Origin: Streptomyces sp. CBMA291
GTDB taxonomy: Bacteria > Actinomycetota > Actinomycetes > Streptomycetales > Streptomycetaceae
Direction of reading: 5' to 3'
Assembly (NCBI RefSeq): GCF_014596525.1
Contig: NZ_MSJP01000063.1
Span: forward strand, 1-64,000
Length of the DNA: 64,000 nt
A model generated the notes under the pieces. It did not search any database. It worked only from the letters and a program-made list of their open reading frames with translations, and was not told the DNA's origin. The translations under genes were made by a program, and so were the position numbers. Positions within the stretch are counted from its first letter, which is position 1. Each line of letters starts with the position of its first letter. Positions 44,185-53,799 of the stretch are shown in pieces.

Positions 44185-44910
44185 ATGACGACGGCTGAAG
44201 GTTGGACTGCGGCGGTCCGCGACCGCCTCGCCCCGGGCAGGCTGCTCCCGCTCGGCACGGCGGCGGACGGAGCCTGGATCACCGAACGGGCGGCACGCAC
44301 GGTGCTCGACGACGCGGCAGCGGCCGTACGGGGTGTGGTGCCGGAAAAGCTGCGGATCGGCCCGGGACCGGAAGGGACGGCGGGGCGCCCATCGGACGGC
44401 TCGGGGCCGGAGGGGGCGGCGGAAGGGGCGGCGATCGACTCGGGGCCGGAAGGAGCCCGGGGCGGGCTGCGCATCGCGGTCTCGTTCGGCGTCTCGTTCG
44501 GCGCGGTGGCCGGTCGGCCGCTGCCCGCTCTCGCCGAGGAGCTGCGGGCGGCCCTGCTCACGGCCGCCGAGGACGGTCTGGGGCTGGTGGTGGCGGCGGT
44601 GGACCTGCGGGTGACGGAACTGTTCGACACCCCGCCTCCGGCGCCGGAGGCTGCCGCTCCCCCGCCGGGCCTGACGTCTCCGGCGACGGACGACCCGGTG
44701 GCGCTTCTGGCGCTCGGCGTGCCGGGGGTCGCCGGGATCACGGACGCGCTGGGCCCGCCGGTGCGGTGGGACGCGGCCGGGGTGCGGGTGGAGGTGGCCG
44801 TGACGACGGGCGCCCACCCGCTGGAGGTGGCCCGCGCCGTCCGCGCGACCGTGACCACCGGCACCCCGGAGGGCACCGGGGTCACGGTCGTGGTGTCGGA
44901 GTTCCGCTAG
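44185..44910 (+). CDS. Conserved hypothetical protein with two Asp23-like halves
   Basis: A 241-residue cytoplasmic protein divergent from the Asp23 operon. Two segments share the alternating pattern of an Asp23 strand/helix unit: GGLRIAVSFGVSFGAVAGRPLPALAEELRAAL..VVAAVDLRVTELF (about 93-148) and GVRVEVAVTTGAHPLEVARAVRATV..GTGVTVVVSEF (about 195-241). Between are Pro/Ala loops. The start contains RLLPLGTAADGAWITERAA. In some annotations related proteins carry the misleading name nucleopolyhedrovirus P10 family; this recollection is uncertain. It probably belongs to the same envelope-stress system by position and fold pattern. Confidence 0.7.
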   Translation: MTTAEGWTAAVRDRLAPGRLLPLGTAADGAWITERAARTVLDDAAAAVRGVVPEKLRIGPGPEGTAGRPSDGSGPEGAAEGAAIDSGPEGARGGLRIAVSFGVSFGAVAGRPLPALAEELRAALLTAAEDGLGLVVAAVDLRVTELFDTPPPAPEAAAPPPGLTSPATDDPVALLALGVPGVAGITDALGPPVRWDAAGVRVEVAVTTGAHPLEVARAVRATVTTGTPEGTGVTVVVSEFR

Positions 44911-45188
44911 CCCCGCCTCGGGCCTCCACAGGACCCGACCTCGGGAGGTTCCGTCAGGCGCGGGCCCGGGGCCCCGCCGGACCCGCCCCCCGGAAGGCAC
45001 ACTGGACCGGGCCCCGGGACTACCGCCGGGCCCTGCCTCGGGACGCCTTCCGGGTCGGGCCCTGAGAGTCCGCCAGTCCGGGCCCTGAGGCCACTCGCCG
45101 GGCCGACCCCGCGCCACTCTCCCGGACCCGCCCCCGGAAGGCCCGCCAGGGCCGGACCCCCGGCCCCCGGCCCCGTGACCCGGTCCCG

Positions 45189-45989
45189 TCAGTCGCCGAG
45201 GCCCGCGAGGTCGCGCAGGCGGCGGGACTGGGCGGCACGCTCGGCGGCGCGCTGTTCGTCGTACGAGCGGTCTGCGGCGCCCCTGAGGAGGGCCTTGGTC
45301 TCGGTGACGGCGGCGCGCGGGGGTGCCAGCAGGGCGGCGGCGAGGTCGCGTACGGCCGCGTCCAGCTCCTCGGCGGGCACGGCGAGGTTGGCCAGGCCGA
45401 TGCGCTCGGCCTCCTCCGCGTGCACGAAGCGGCCGGTGGCGCAGATCTCCAGCGCGCGGGCGTATCCGACAAGGGAGACGAGCGGGTGGGTGCCGGTCAG
45501 GTCCGGGACGAGGCCCAGGCTGGTCTCGCGCATGGCGAACCGCACGTCCTCGGCGACGACCCGCAGGTCGCAGGCGAGGGCGAGCTGGAAGCCCGCGCCG
45601 ATGGCATGGCCCTGGACGGCCGCGATGGACACGAGGTCGCTGCGGCGCCACCAGGTGAACGCCTCCTGGTACTCGGCGATGAGCGCGTCGAGATCCTCGT
45701 CGGACCCGCGCGCCATGTCGAGGAAGGACGGCTCTCCGTCGAAGCCCTCGGGCGTGAACGCCTGCCGGTCGAGTCCGGCGGAGAAGGAGACTCCCTCGCC
45801 GCGCAGCACGACGACCCGCACGCTGCCGGGCAACGCCCGCCCGGCTTCGGCCAACGCCCGCCACAGAGCGGGAGACTGAGCGTTGCGCTTCGCCGGGTTG
45901 GTCAGGGTCACCGTGGCGACGGCGTCCTCGACGGTGAGCCGTACACCGTCCTTGTCGATGACGAGTTCAGAGTCGTCGAGCGTGGTCAT
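45189..45989 (-). CDS. Enoyl-CoA hydratase/isomerase family protein
   Basis: A 266-residue crotonase-fold protein. The oxyanion-hole segments are VSFSAGLD (about 69-76) and QGHAIGAGFQLALACDLRV (about 124-142), and the usual MRETSLGLVPDLTGTHPL follows. The first catalytic glutamate is expected near GFQLALACD/E; its position is occupied by A or D, so hydratase versus isomerase activity is open. ATG at 45989. The 278 bases between it and the hypothetical gene at 44185 are GC-rich, low in complexity, and hold no gene. Confidence 0.88.
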   Translation of the reverse strand: MTTLDDSELVIDKDGVRLTVEDAVATVTLTNPAKRNAQSPALWRALAEAGRALPGSVRVVVLRGEGVSFSAGLDRQAFTPEGFDGEPSFLDMARGSDEDLDALIAEYQEAFTWWRRSDLVSIAAVQGHAIGAGFQLALACDLRVVAEDVRFAMRETSLGLVPDLTGTHPLVSLVGYARALEICATGRFVHAEEAERIGLANLAVPAEELDAAVRDLAAALLAPPRAAVTETKALLRGAADRSYDEQRAAERAAQSRRLRDLAGLGD

Positions 45990-46119
45990 GGGGCGCCTCC
46001 GGTTCCGGTGCAGCACTGCATCCGATGCTAAGTGACTGCACAGTAACCACCGGGCCGGCCCGAGGGACCGGCCGGGTGGCCACCGGGAGACCCGGTGGCC
46101 CGGTCGAGCCGCCCCGGCG

Positions 46120-46341
46120 TCAGGCCGAGGCCGCCTTCTTGCCCCGGGTCGCTCCGCCGCGTCCACGCAGCGTGACGCCGGACTCGCTGAGCATCCGGTG
46201 GACGAATCCATAGGAGCGGCCGGTTTCCTCGGCCAGCGCCCGGATGCTCGCACCGGAGTCGTACTTCTTCTTCAGGTCTGCCGCGAGCTTGTCGCGCGCG
46301 GCGCCGGTCACCCGGCTGCCCTTCTTCAGAGTCTCGGCCAC
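46120..46341 (-). CDS. Small helix-turn-helix protein
   Basis: A 73-residue basic protein. VTGAARDKLAADLKKKYDSG is followed by SIRALAEETGRSYGFVHRMLSESGVTLR (about 33-60), a classic resolvase-like helix-turn-helix, and the tail GRGGATRGKKAA is strongly basic. It is highly similar in style to a protein found in nearly all Streptomyces. It is likely DNA-binding and possibly nucleoid-associated; no regulon is known. The GTG at 46341 has GAGGAGG six bases upstream. It follows the enoyl-CoA hydratase gene's promoter region on the same strand. Confidence 0.85.
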   Translation of the reverse strand: MAETLKKGSRVTGAARDKLAADLKKKYDSGASIRALAEETGRSYGFVHRMLSESGVTLRGRGGATRGKKAASA

Positions 46342-46759
46342 CCGTGCCTCCTCATGGGAAGTGCGCTCTGGACTTCTCATGATCACCCCTCCCGTCCGTC
46401 CTGGCCACCCATTCGACGAGGTCCATGCCGCCGGGTTTGTGGACAAGCGCGGCGTCACCACGAACGGAATCACTTATTCCGGTGCGAAGAAATCCCGGCT
46501 CGGAGCCGCAGCGAATGAAAAGTGCCAGGTCAGCGCAGTGGGAAGGAAAAACGTCCGGCGCGGGCCTGCCGTAAGGATTCGGCAGAGCACCGCGCCGGGG
46601 GGTACGAGACACCCTCACTCAGATGAAGGATCACCCATGAGCCGAATGATTCAGCCGGTCATGATCACCACGCCCCGCCACACCCTGGTTCCGGGACGTG
46701 ACGGGGCGCATGGGGGGGATGCCGAGGGATGCCGAGGAGTGCCGGCGGGCGTCGCCGGG
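46342..46759. other. Gene-free region between the HTH gene and the ABC-F gene
   Basis: 418 bases, with a less GC-rich stretch at 46440-46510 that probably carries the HTH-gene promoter on the minus strand. On the plus strand an ATG at 46637 has AAGGA at the right distance, but the frame continues antisense to the ABC-F gene and shows no homology, so it is not called. Confidence 0.5.
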
Positions 46760-48358
<1,599 letters not shown>

Positions 48359-48421
48359 GGACGGACTCCAGTGGGGGTGGGAAACGGCGGGAAGGACGGC
48401 TGATGGCAGGCTTCGGCGCCG

Positions 48422-48448
48422 CTAATGCACCCAGAGAAGAATGTCCAT
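48422..48448 (-). CDS. Possible 8-residue leader peptide upstream of the ABC-F gene
   Basis: ATG at 48448 opens MDILLWVH and stops at TAG (48424-48422), 63 bases before the ABC-F start. ABC-F resistance genes are often controlled by ribosome-stalling leader peptides. The ribosome-binding site is poor and nothing else proves translation, so this is only a candidate. Confidence 0.25.
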   Translation of the reverse strand: MDILLWVH

Positions 48449-48666
48449 ACGGCCAGTCTAACGGGCGCATGCAACTGGTTTTCGGCCATACGAAGGGCGT
48501 GATCGCGCCTGTCCGGGGAGTGGCGGGGAGTCCTCCGGGCCGTTCCCGCGGGGATTTCGACACCCGGCCGGGGGACGGCAAAACGGGCAGCCGTCACTTG
48601 ATCATCGGATAATCTGCGCAGGACATGCGGCCTCTGCCGCGGCGACCACGCGGAGGAGATGGACCC

Positions 48667-49560
48667 GTGCAGTTCGACGACGACGCCGATCTGGACACCT
48701 CGGAGGTCAAGGACGTCCGGGGCAGCCGGGTCCCGGGCGGCCGGGCGACCATCGGCGGCGGCGCCATCGGGATCATCGCCCTGGTGCTCGGCCTGATCTT
48801 CGGAGTGGGGCCCGACCAGCTGGGGCTCACCTCCGGGGGCGACGAACCGACGACGGCCTCCTCCTCCGTCGCCCAGGTCGACCAGAGCTGCCGGAAGGGC
48901 TCCGACGCCAACACGCGCCAGGACTGCCGGATCGTCGCGGTCGTCAACAGCCTCCAGGACTTCTGGCGCGCCGAGTACGCGCGCAAGGGCATGACGTACA
49001 CCCCGGCGAAGACCGTGCTGTTCAGCGGGCGGGTCAACACCGCGTGCGGCGCCGCCACCTCCGCCGTCGGCCCCTTCTACTGCCCCGCCGACCGGCAGGC
49101 CTATCTGGACCTGGGCTTCTTCGACGAGCTGCGCACCACCTTCGGCTCCAGCGGCGGCCCCTTCGCCCAGGCGTACGTGGTGGCGCACGAGTACGGACAC
49201 CACATCCAGAACCTGATGGGGACGCTCGGCCGTGCCCAGGACGGGCGGACCGGCGCGAACTCCAACGCCGTGAAGGTCGAGCTCCAGGCCGACTGCTACG
49301 CCGGGGTCTGGGCCCGGCACGCGACCACCAGCCCCGACGAGCGGACCGGCAGGCCGCTGCTGACCCGGCTCACCGAGGCGGACATCCGTGACGGTCTGGA
49401 CGCGGCGGCGGCCGTCGGCGACGACCGCATCCAGGAGAAGTTCCAGGGCCGGGTGACGCCGGAGAGCTGGACGCACGGCTCGGCGGCGCAGCGGCAGCAG
49501 TGGTTCCGCGAGGGGTACAGGACCGGCGACGTCACCCGCTGCGACACCTTCCGCCGCTGA
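48667..49560 (+). CDS. Neutral zinc metallopeptidase (YpfJ/KPN_02809 type)
   Basis: A 297-residue single-pass membrane protein. A short acidic start, then one helix (about 31-54, GGGAIGIIALVLGLIFGVGP), then an extracellular domain with the zinc motif HEYGHH (H174, E175, H178). The third ligand is probably in VKVELQADCYAGVWA. Cysteines in QSCRKG, QDCRIV, TACGAA, FYCPAD and RCDTF suggest disulphides. The target is unknown. The GTG at 48667 has GGAGGAG nine bases upstream. The 308-base gap upstream is shared with the ABC-F promoter. Confidence 0.9.
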   Translation: MQFDDDADLDTSEVKDVRGSRVPGGRATIGGGAIGIIALVLGLIFGVGPDQLGLTSGGDEPTTASSSVAQVDQSCRKGSDANTRQDCRIVAVVNSLQDFWRAEYARKGMTYTPAKTVLFSGRVNTACGAATSAVGPFYCPADRQAYLDLGFFDELRTTFGSSGGPFAQAYVVAHEYGHHIQNLMGTLGRAQDGRTGANSNAVKVELQADCYAGVWARHATTSPDERTGRPLLTRLTEADIRDGLDAAAAVGDDRIQEKFQGRVTPESWTHGSAAQRQQWFREGYRTGDVTRCDTFRR

Positions 49561-49642
49561 GCGCTCGGACGCGTTGTCGGTGCCGCCTGCGACACTGAGA
49601 TCCAGGTCACACCCAGGACCGGATCGAGAGGAAGTGAGCGGG

Positions 49643-50044
49643 ATGACCGAGGCACCCCAGATCTGTCCGGCACTGCTGTACGCGGACGCGAAGGCGGCGA
49701 TAACGCAGCTCACGGAGGGGTTCGGCTTCACCGCCGACGCGGTGTACGAGGGCGAGGACGGGCGGGTCGCGCATGCCGAGCTGTCGTACGGCACCGGACG
49801 GGTGATGCTGGGCAGCAAGGGCACCGGGAGCGAGTTCGACCGGCTGATGGCGGGCGCGGGCCCGGCCGGGATCTACGTACGGGTGACGGACGTCGACGAG
49901 CACCACGCCCGCGCGGTCGCCCACGGCGTCGAGATCGTGCTGCCGCCCCGGGACCAGGAGTACGGCTCGCGCGAGTACACCGCCCGGGACGCCGAGGGGA
50001 ACGTCTGGAGCTTCGGGACGTACGCGCCCGGGTCGGCCGGGTAG
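49643..50044 (+). CDS. VOC family (glyoxalase/bleomycin-resistance fold) protein
   Basis: A 133-residue protein with the two beta-alpha-beta-beta-beta units of the VOC fold: ICPALLYADAKAAITQLTEGFGF and GIYVRVTDVDEHHARAVAHGVEIVLPPRDQEYGSREYTARDAEGNVWSFGTY-type segments. This is the PhnB-like branch, which often lacks enzyme activity. The likely metal ligands (H and E) are at about 47, 92 and 118. Function unknown. The ATG at 49643 has GAGAGGAAG upstream. Confidence 0.85.
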   Translation: MTEAPQICPALLYADAKAAITQLTEGFGFTADAVYEGEDGRVAHAELSYGTGRVMLGSKGTGSEFDRLMAGAGPAGIYVRVTDVDEHHARAVAHGVEIVLPPRDQEYGSREYTARDAEGNVWSFGTYAPGSAG

Positions 50045-50174
50045 CCGGGCGCCACCAGGGAGACCGGGGTGGTCGGGGAACCGGGCGCCGCCGGGGAGAG
50101 ACCTGAGCGGTCGGGGAGCCGAGGAGCGGCCCGGCGCCCGGGTCGGCGGGCTGCCGGGCCGGGGGGCTTCCCCG

Positions 50175-51623
50175 TCACGCTCCCCCGGTGTGGACCTGGA
50201 AGGCCGCCCTGCGCACGGCCTTGGCGAGGGCCGGATCCGGGTGGGCGGCGGCCAGGGCGACCAGGACCTGGACGGTACGGGGGTGGCCGACGGCGCGGAC
50301 CTCGTCGAGCAGCGCGGGGACGGTGCCCTGCACGGCCGAGTCCAGATGCCGCACGAGCAGTTCGCTCTCGCCGTGGTCGGCGACGGCGGCGGCCGTGTCC
50401 ACCCAGAGCCAGGTCGCCTCCTCGCGGGTCAGCACCTCCTGGGCGTCGTCGGGGTCGGCGCCCTCGTACTCGGCGATCCAGAGCAGGGCGTACGGGCGCA
50501 GCGAGGGCTCGGCGACGGTGGCGCGCACCTCGGCCTCCGCGGGGGCTCCGACGACCCGGAGCGCCTCGAAGGCGAGCCCGCGCAGCAGGGCGTCCTCGCC
50601 CCGGGCGACGGCGAGAAGCTCGGTCACCGCGCTGGAGAGGGTGCGGGCGGCGAGCCAGGCGCGGTATTCGGCGCGGGCCGGTCCCGGGGTGAGCCGGGCG
50701 CAGCCCCTGAGCATGTCCTCGGCGGACTGCTCGATGTTGCCCGCGGGGCTCTGCGCGGCGACGCAGATCTGCTCCAGCTTGACCCAGACCGCCCAGTTGC
50801 CGAGCGGGGTGAGGGTGGCGTGCCGCTCCGGCGCGCCCGGGTCGAGGGTGAGCGCACCGACGGCCGCGAGGCCTTCGAGGGCCCAGTCGAGGAGGGCGGG
50901 CAGCCCGTCGACGCCGGGGGTGTCGGGGGTCTCGGGGGCGGGTCCCGAGGCCGGGACCTCGCAGCGCTCCTCGCGCAGTTCCTCGACGCGCTGGCCGAGC
51001 AGGTCGAGGAGGACGGGGACGTGGACCGGGCCCTGGGAGAGCTGGAGCAGCGAGAGGACCTGTGGGACGGCCTCGACGACCTCGGCGACGGCGCCGGGGG
51101 CGACGTCCTCGGGGGACGGGTGCACCAGCGACCAGGCGTCGAAGAGCGCGACCCAGCCGCGCAGGACGGCGGTGTCGTCGCGGTCCCAGGCGTGCAGGCG
51201 CCAGCCGGGGCGCGCGGTGCCGCCGTGGAGTTCGACGAGGCCGGCGAGGCGCGCGCGGTCCCACCCGGCCTGGATCTGGCCGGGTGTGAGAGCGAGTGCG
51301 GTGGCGGCCCGCTCCTGGGCGGGGCCGGTACGGGGGGCCGTGTCGGTCCCGCGCGCGGCGGCGGCCCAGCGGGCGATCCGCACGGCGTCGGCGAGGACGT
51401 GCCGGGCCTGGCGGGCGAGTTCCGCGCGGGGCGGAGTGCCCTCGGGCGGCCGCGGCGCCGGCCGGGTGCGCCGGGTCGTCACGGCCCGTCGGGCAGTGAC
51501 CAGCGCCCGCGGGCGGACGAGTCGGAGTCTGGAGTTGCGCGCCAATGGTTCATCGGGCTTTCGAGACGTCACGGGGGGCAGTCTTCCCGCTGACGGCCCG
51601 AAAACCCAATCGGAATCGGCCAC
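50175..51623 (-). CDS. Conserved hypothetical helical protein
   Basis: A 482-residue, almost entirely alpha-helical cytoplasmic protein. Pairs of helices in the second half (about 250-480; for example EALRVVGAPAEAEVRATV and VRAVGHPRTVQVLVALAAAHPDPALAKAVRRAAF) suggest HEAT-like repeats. The middle (about 95-120) contains LTPGQIQAGWDRARLAGLVELHG, resembling a helix-turn-helix. I recognise it as a conserved Streptomyces protein without known function. Start GTG at 51623 has no good ribosome-binding site; an in-frame GTG at 51572 is the alternative. Confidence 0.72.
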   Translation of the reverse strand: MADSDWVFGPSAGRLPPVTSRKPDEPLARNSRLRLVRPRALVTARRAVTTRRTRPAPRPPEGTPPRAELARQARHVLADAVRIARWAAAARGTDTAPRTGPAQERAATALALTPGQIQAGWDRARLAGLVELHGGTARPGWRLHAWDRDDTAVLRGWVALFDAWSLVHPSPEDVAPGAVAEVVEAVPQVLSLLQLSQGPVHVPVLLDLLGQRVEELREERCEVPASGPAPETPDTPGVDGLPALLDWALEGLAAVGALTLDPGAPERHATLTPLGNWAVWVKLEQICVAAQSPAGNIEQSAEDMLRGCARLTPGPARAEYRAWLAARTLSSAVTELLAVARGEDALLRGLAFEALRVVGAPAEAEVRATVAEPSLRPYALLWIAEYEGADPDDAQEVLTREEATWLWVDTAAAVADHGESELLVRHLDSAVQGTVPALLDEVRAVGHPRTVQVLVALAAAHPDPALAKAVRRAAFQVHTGGA

Positions 51624-51961
51624 CCCGTCAGAACGGGTGGGACGGAGGGCGTCCGGGGGCCCTTACGGGTGGGTCCGGCAGGTCCGGATAGGGGGTTTCG
51701 ACCGGCGTCCGGCCGGGTCCGAGCGGCCCTGGCCGGGGCCTGGCGGACCGCTGGGCCGCCAGGCCATTGGACCGCCGGGCCGCTGGGCCCGGCCGCCGTC
51801 CGGCCCGGCTCCCGTCCGGCCGGGCTCCTCGTCCGGAGACTCGGGGACCTCAAGGCTTTGGCGATCTCGGGGGCCTCGGGGCGCAGAGCCCTCAGGGCCG
51901 TGCGAACGCCGGACCGCAGGGCCCCGGACCGCAGGGACCTGCGGCTTCAGGTGTCGGGCCG
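51624..51961. other. Low-complexity intergenic region
   Basis: 338 bases of degenerate GGCCGGGC/CCGGAC-type repeats between the hypothetical gene (left, minus strand) and the 3' end of the alpha/beta hydrolase gene (right, minus strand). A CCGCAGGG..GGACC unit recurs at about 51910-51945. I see no gene. Confidence 0.5.
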
Positions 51962-53089
51962 CTAGAGGAGAGGGGTGAGGAAGCGGCGGAGCCCCTCCTC
52001 GTAGCGGGTGGGGTCGGCGTTCCAGAGGGAGGCGTGCGGGGCGTCGCGGACGGTCTGGAGGGTGACGAGTCCGGGGTGGCGGGCGGCCAGCTCGACGGAG
52101 GGTTCCCAGGGGGCGAGCGTGTCCTCGGGACCGTGCAGGAGGAGCACCGGGACGTCCAGGGCGCCCGGCGCGGAGGCGGCGGCGAGGAGGTCGTCGTGGA
52201 CGCCGGTCCTGCCCTGGGCGGCACGGACGGCGAGCGGGAGCAGGGGCCCCGGGACGTGCCGGGCGGCGGCGAGGTTGTGGAAGGCGACCTCCCAGTCGAG
52301 GACCGGGGAGTCGAGGACGATGCCGGAGATCCGGTCGCGGACCCCGGAGGCGAGGGCGGCGCGCAGGGCCATCGAGGCGCCGGTTCCCCAGCCGTGCAGG
52401 ACGACCTTGGCGGCGCCCCGGCGGACGGCGTAGCGGATGGCGGCGTCGACGTCGCGCCACTCGGAGTCGCCGAGGTGGCTGAGGCCGTCGGGGGCGGGCG
52501 GCGCGCCCTCGTCGCCCCGGTAGGCCGGGATGAGGACGGGGACTTTGCGCCGGTGGTAGAAGGGGACGACGTTCAGCGGGTGCTCGCGGGTGGTGCCCAG
52601 GCCGTGCAGGGCGATCACCCAGGTGGCACGGGGGGCGTGGACAAGCCAGGCGGGCAGGGGGCCGAGTTCGCCGGGGATCTCGGTGTCCTCGTGGGCGAGT
52701 CCGAGGGCGCCGGTGGGGGTGCCCCGGTGCAGCTGGGGGGTGAGGCGGACGCGGGCGCCGGGGGCGAGGACGCCGAGTTCGACCCGTTCCAGGCGTCGGA
52801 CGACGGTGTCGGCGGTGTGCGGGGCCCGGTCGAGGACGGGGCCGACGACGGCGTGCAGCCCTCGGCCCTCGATGCCGTAGGTGCCGGGGCGCAGCGAGGC
52901 GAGGTCGCGGGTGAGGGTGACCCGGTCGGGACCGGTGGCGTGCACGGTCAGCCGGGGGTCTCCGGGCAGGGGCTGGGCGGACGGCACCTTGAGGGCGACG
53001 TCGCTCGCGTACCGGCCGGCCGCGACCGAGGCCGCGCCGAGGCCGAGCAGGGTGGTGACGGCCACTGCCGTCGCTTGAGCCGTGCGCAC
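51962..53089 (-). CDS. Alpha/beta hydrolase fold protein lacking the nucleophilic serine
   Basis: A 375-residue membrane-anchored or exported protein with an N-terminal hydrophobic segment (about 5-27). The hydrolase core has LHGLGTTREHPL (oxyanion side), an acidic residue in LLHGPEDTLAPW and a histidine in DAPHASLWN. At the nucleophile elbow the sequence is HGWGTG (232-237): glycine 235 stands where the GxSxG serine is expected, read directly from a GGA codon. The protein may be inactive as a hydrolase or use another residue. The GTG at 53089 has a weak ribosome-binding site. Confidence 0.8.
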   Translation of the reverse strand: MRTAQATAVAVTTLLGLGAASVAAGRYASDVALKVPSAQPLPGDPRLTVHATGPDRVTLTRDLASLRPGTYGIEGRGLHAVVGPVLDRAPHTADTVVRRLERVELGVLAPGARVRLTPQLHRGTPTGALGLAHEDTEIPGELGPLPAWLVHAPRATWVIALHGLGTTREHPLNVVPFYHRRKVPVLIPAYRGDEGAPPAPDGLSHLGDSEWRDVDAAIRYAVRRGAAKVVLHGWGTGASMALRAALASGVRDRISGIVLDSPVLDWEVAFHNLAAARHVPGPLLPLAVRAAQGRTGVHDDLLAAASAPGALDVPVLLLHGPEDTLAPWEPSVELAARHPGLVTLQTVRDAPHASLWNADPTRYEEGLRRFLTPLL

Positions 53090-53730
53090 GGTCCCAGTTT
53101 CCGCAGGGTGAGGGCGTGCTGCCACCCGAAGGGCCCGGTCGGCGTGTCGTTCGACCGCCGCCGACGTGCCGGGCGCCGGAGGGACGGCCTGTTCGACGTG
53201 CCCGTCGCCGAGGGGGACGGCCTGTTCGACGCACCGGGGCAAGACGTACGGCCGGTCATCACGCCGGGGCCAAAAGGACGGCCGGTCAACGCGCCGGGGC
53301 CGGAGGCACAGCCGGTTCGACGTCCTGGGGCGGCCGGAGGCGCGGCCTCCTCGACGCTCCGGGCCGGAGGCACAGCCGGGGCGCCGGGAGCCGGAGGCGC
53401 GGTTCCGCTTCCCGGCCACGCCGTCGGCCAGAAGAGCCGGGGAGTGGCCGGGGAGCAGGCCGGGGAGCGGGCCGAGGAGCAGGCCGGGGAGGCCGTCGGA
53501 TCACTCGTGGGGGTGACAAGGGTCTCCTCAATGAGGTCACTCGTCCGGGTGATCTATCCCAGAGGGCCGAAAGGGATGATCACCAAGGAATCGGGAGGGA
53601 TCACCCACACCCCCTCCCACCCGGCATTACCCAGGGTCGCGGGGGTCGCGGCGGCAGGGCCGCGAGAGGTCGCCGGAGCCGTAAACGGAATGTCCTGAAC
53701 CCGATTGAGGACACCATGGTGCCCGCCTCA
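53090..53730. repeat. Gene-free region with degenerate repeats
   Basis: No convincing gene lies between the hydrolase start and the pit promoter. From about 53185 to 53390 a roughly 35-base unit (GGACGGCC(T/G)GTTCGACG then CCGGGGC) recurs with decay. From 53446 to 53495 a 12-base unit GGGGAGCAGGCC repeats about four times. The remainder to 53700 contains a run of short A+G-rich patches (AAGGGATGATCACCAAGGAATC) but no gene. Confidence 0.55.
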
Positions 53731-53752
53731 GTTCATCTTCCGTTCATCCAGG
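53731..53752 (+). promoter_or_regulatory. PHO box (PhoP-binding direct repeats)
   Basis: Two adjacent 11-base units, GTTCATCTTCC (53731-53741) and GTTCATCCAGG (53742-53752), match the Streptomyces PhoP consensus of tandem GTTCAYYYRGG units. A weaker third GTTCGGC follows. The pair lies 47 bases before the pit start codon, suggesting control by phosphate through PhoR-PhoP. Confidence 0.75.
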
Positions 53753-53799
53753 TTGCCTACGTTCGGCTGGCCACTGACGCCAAACGATTGCCTGGGTAA

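Noticed and set aside
53116..53799. A 227-codon plus-strand frame in the gap before pit.
   Set aside because: It is built from the degenerate repeats, is very Arg/Gly-rich, and overlaps the PHO box and the pit promoter.
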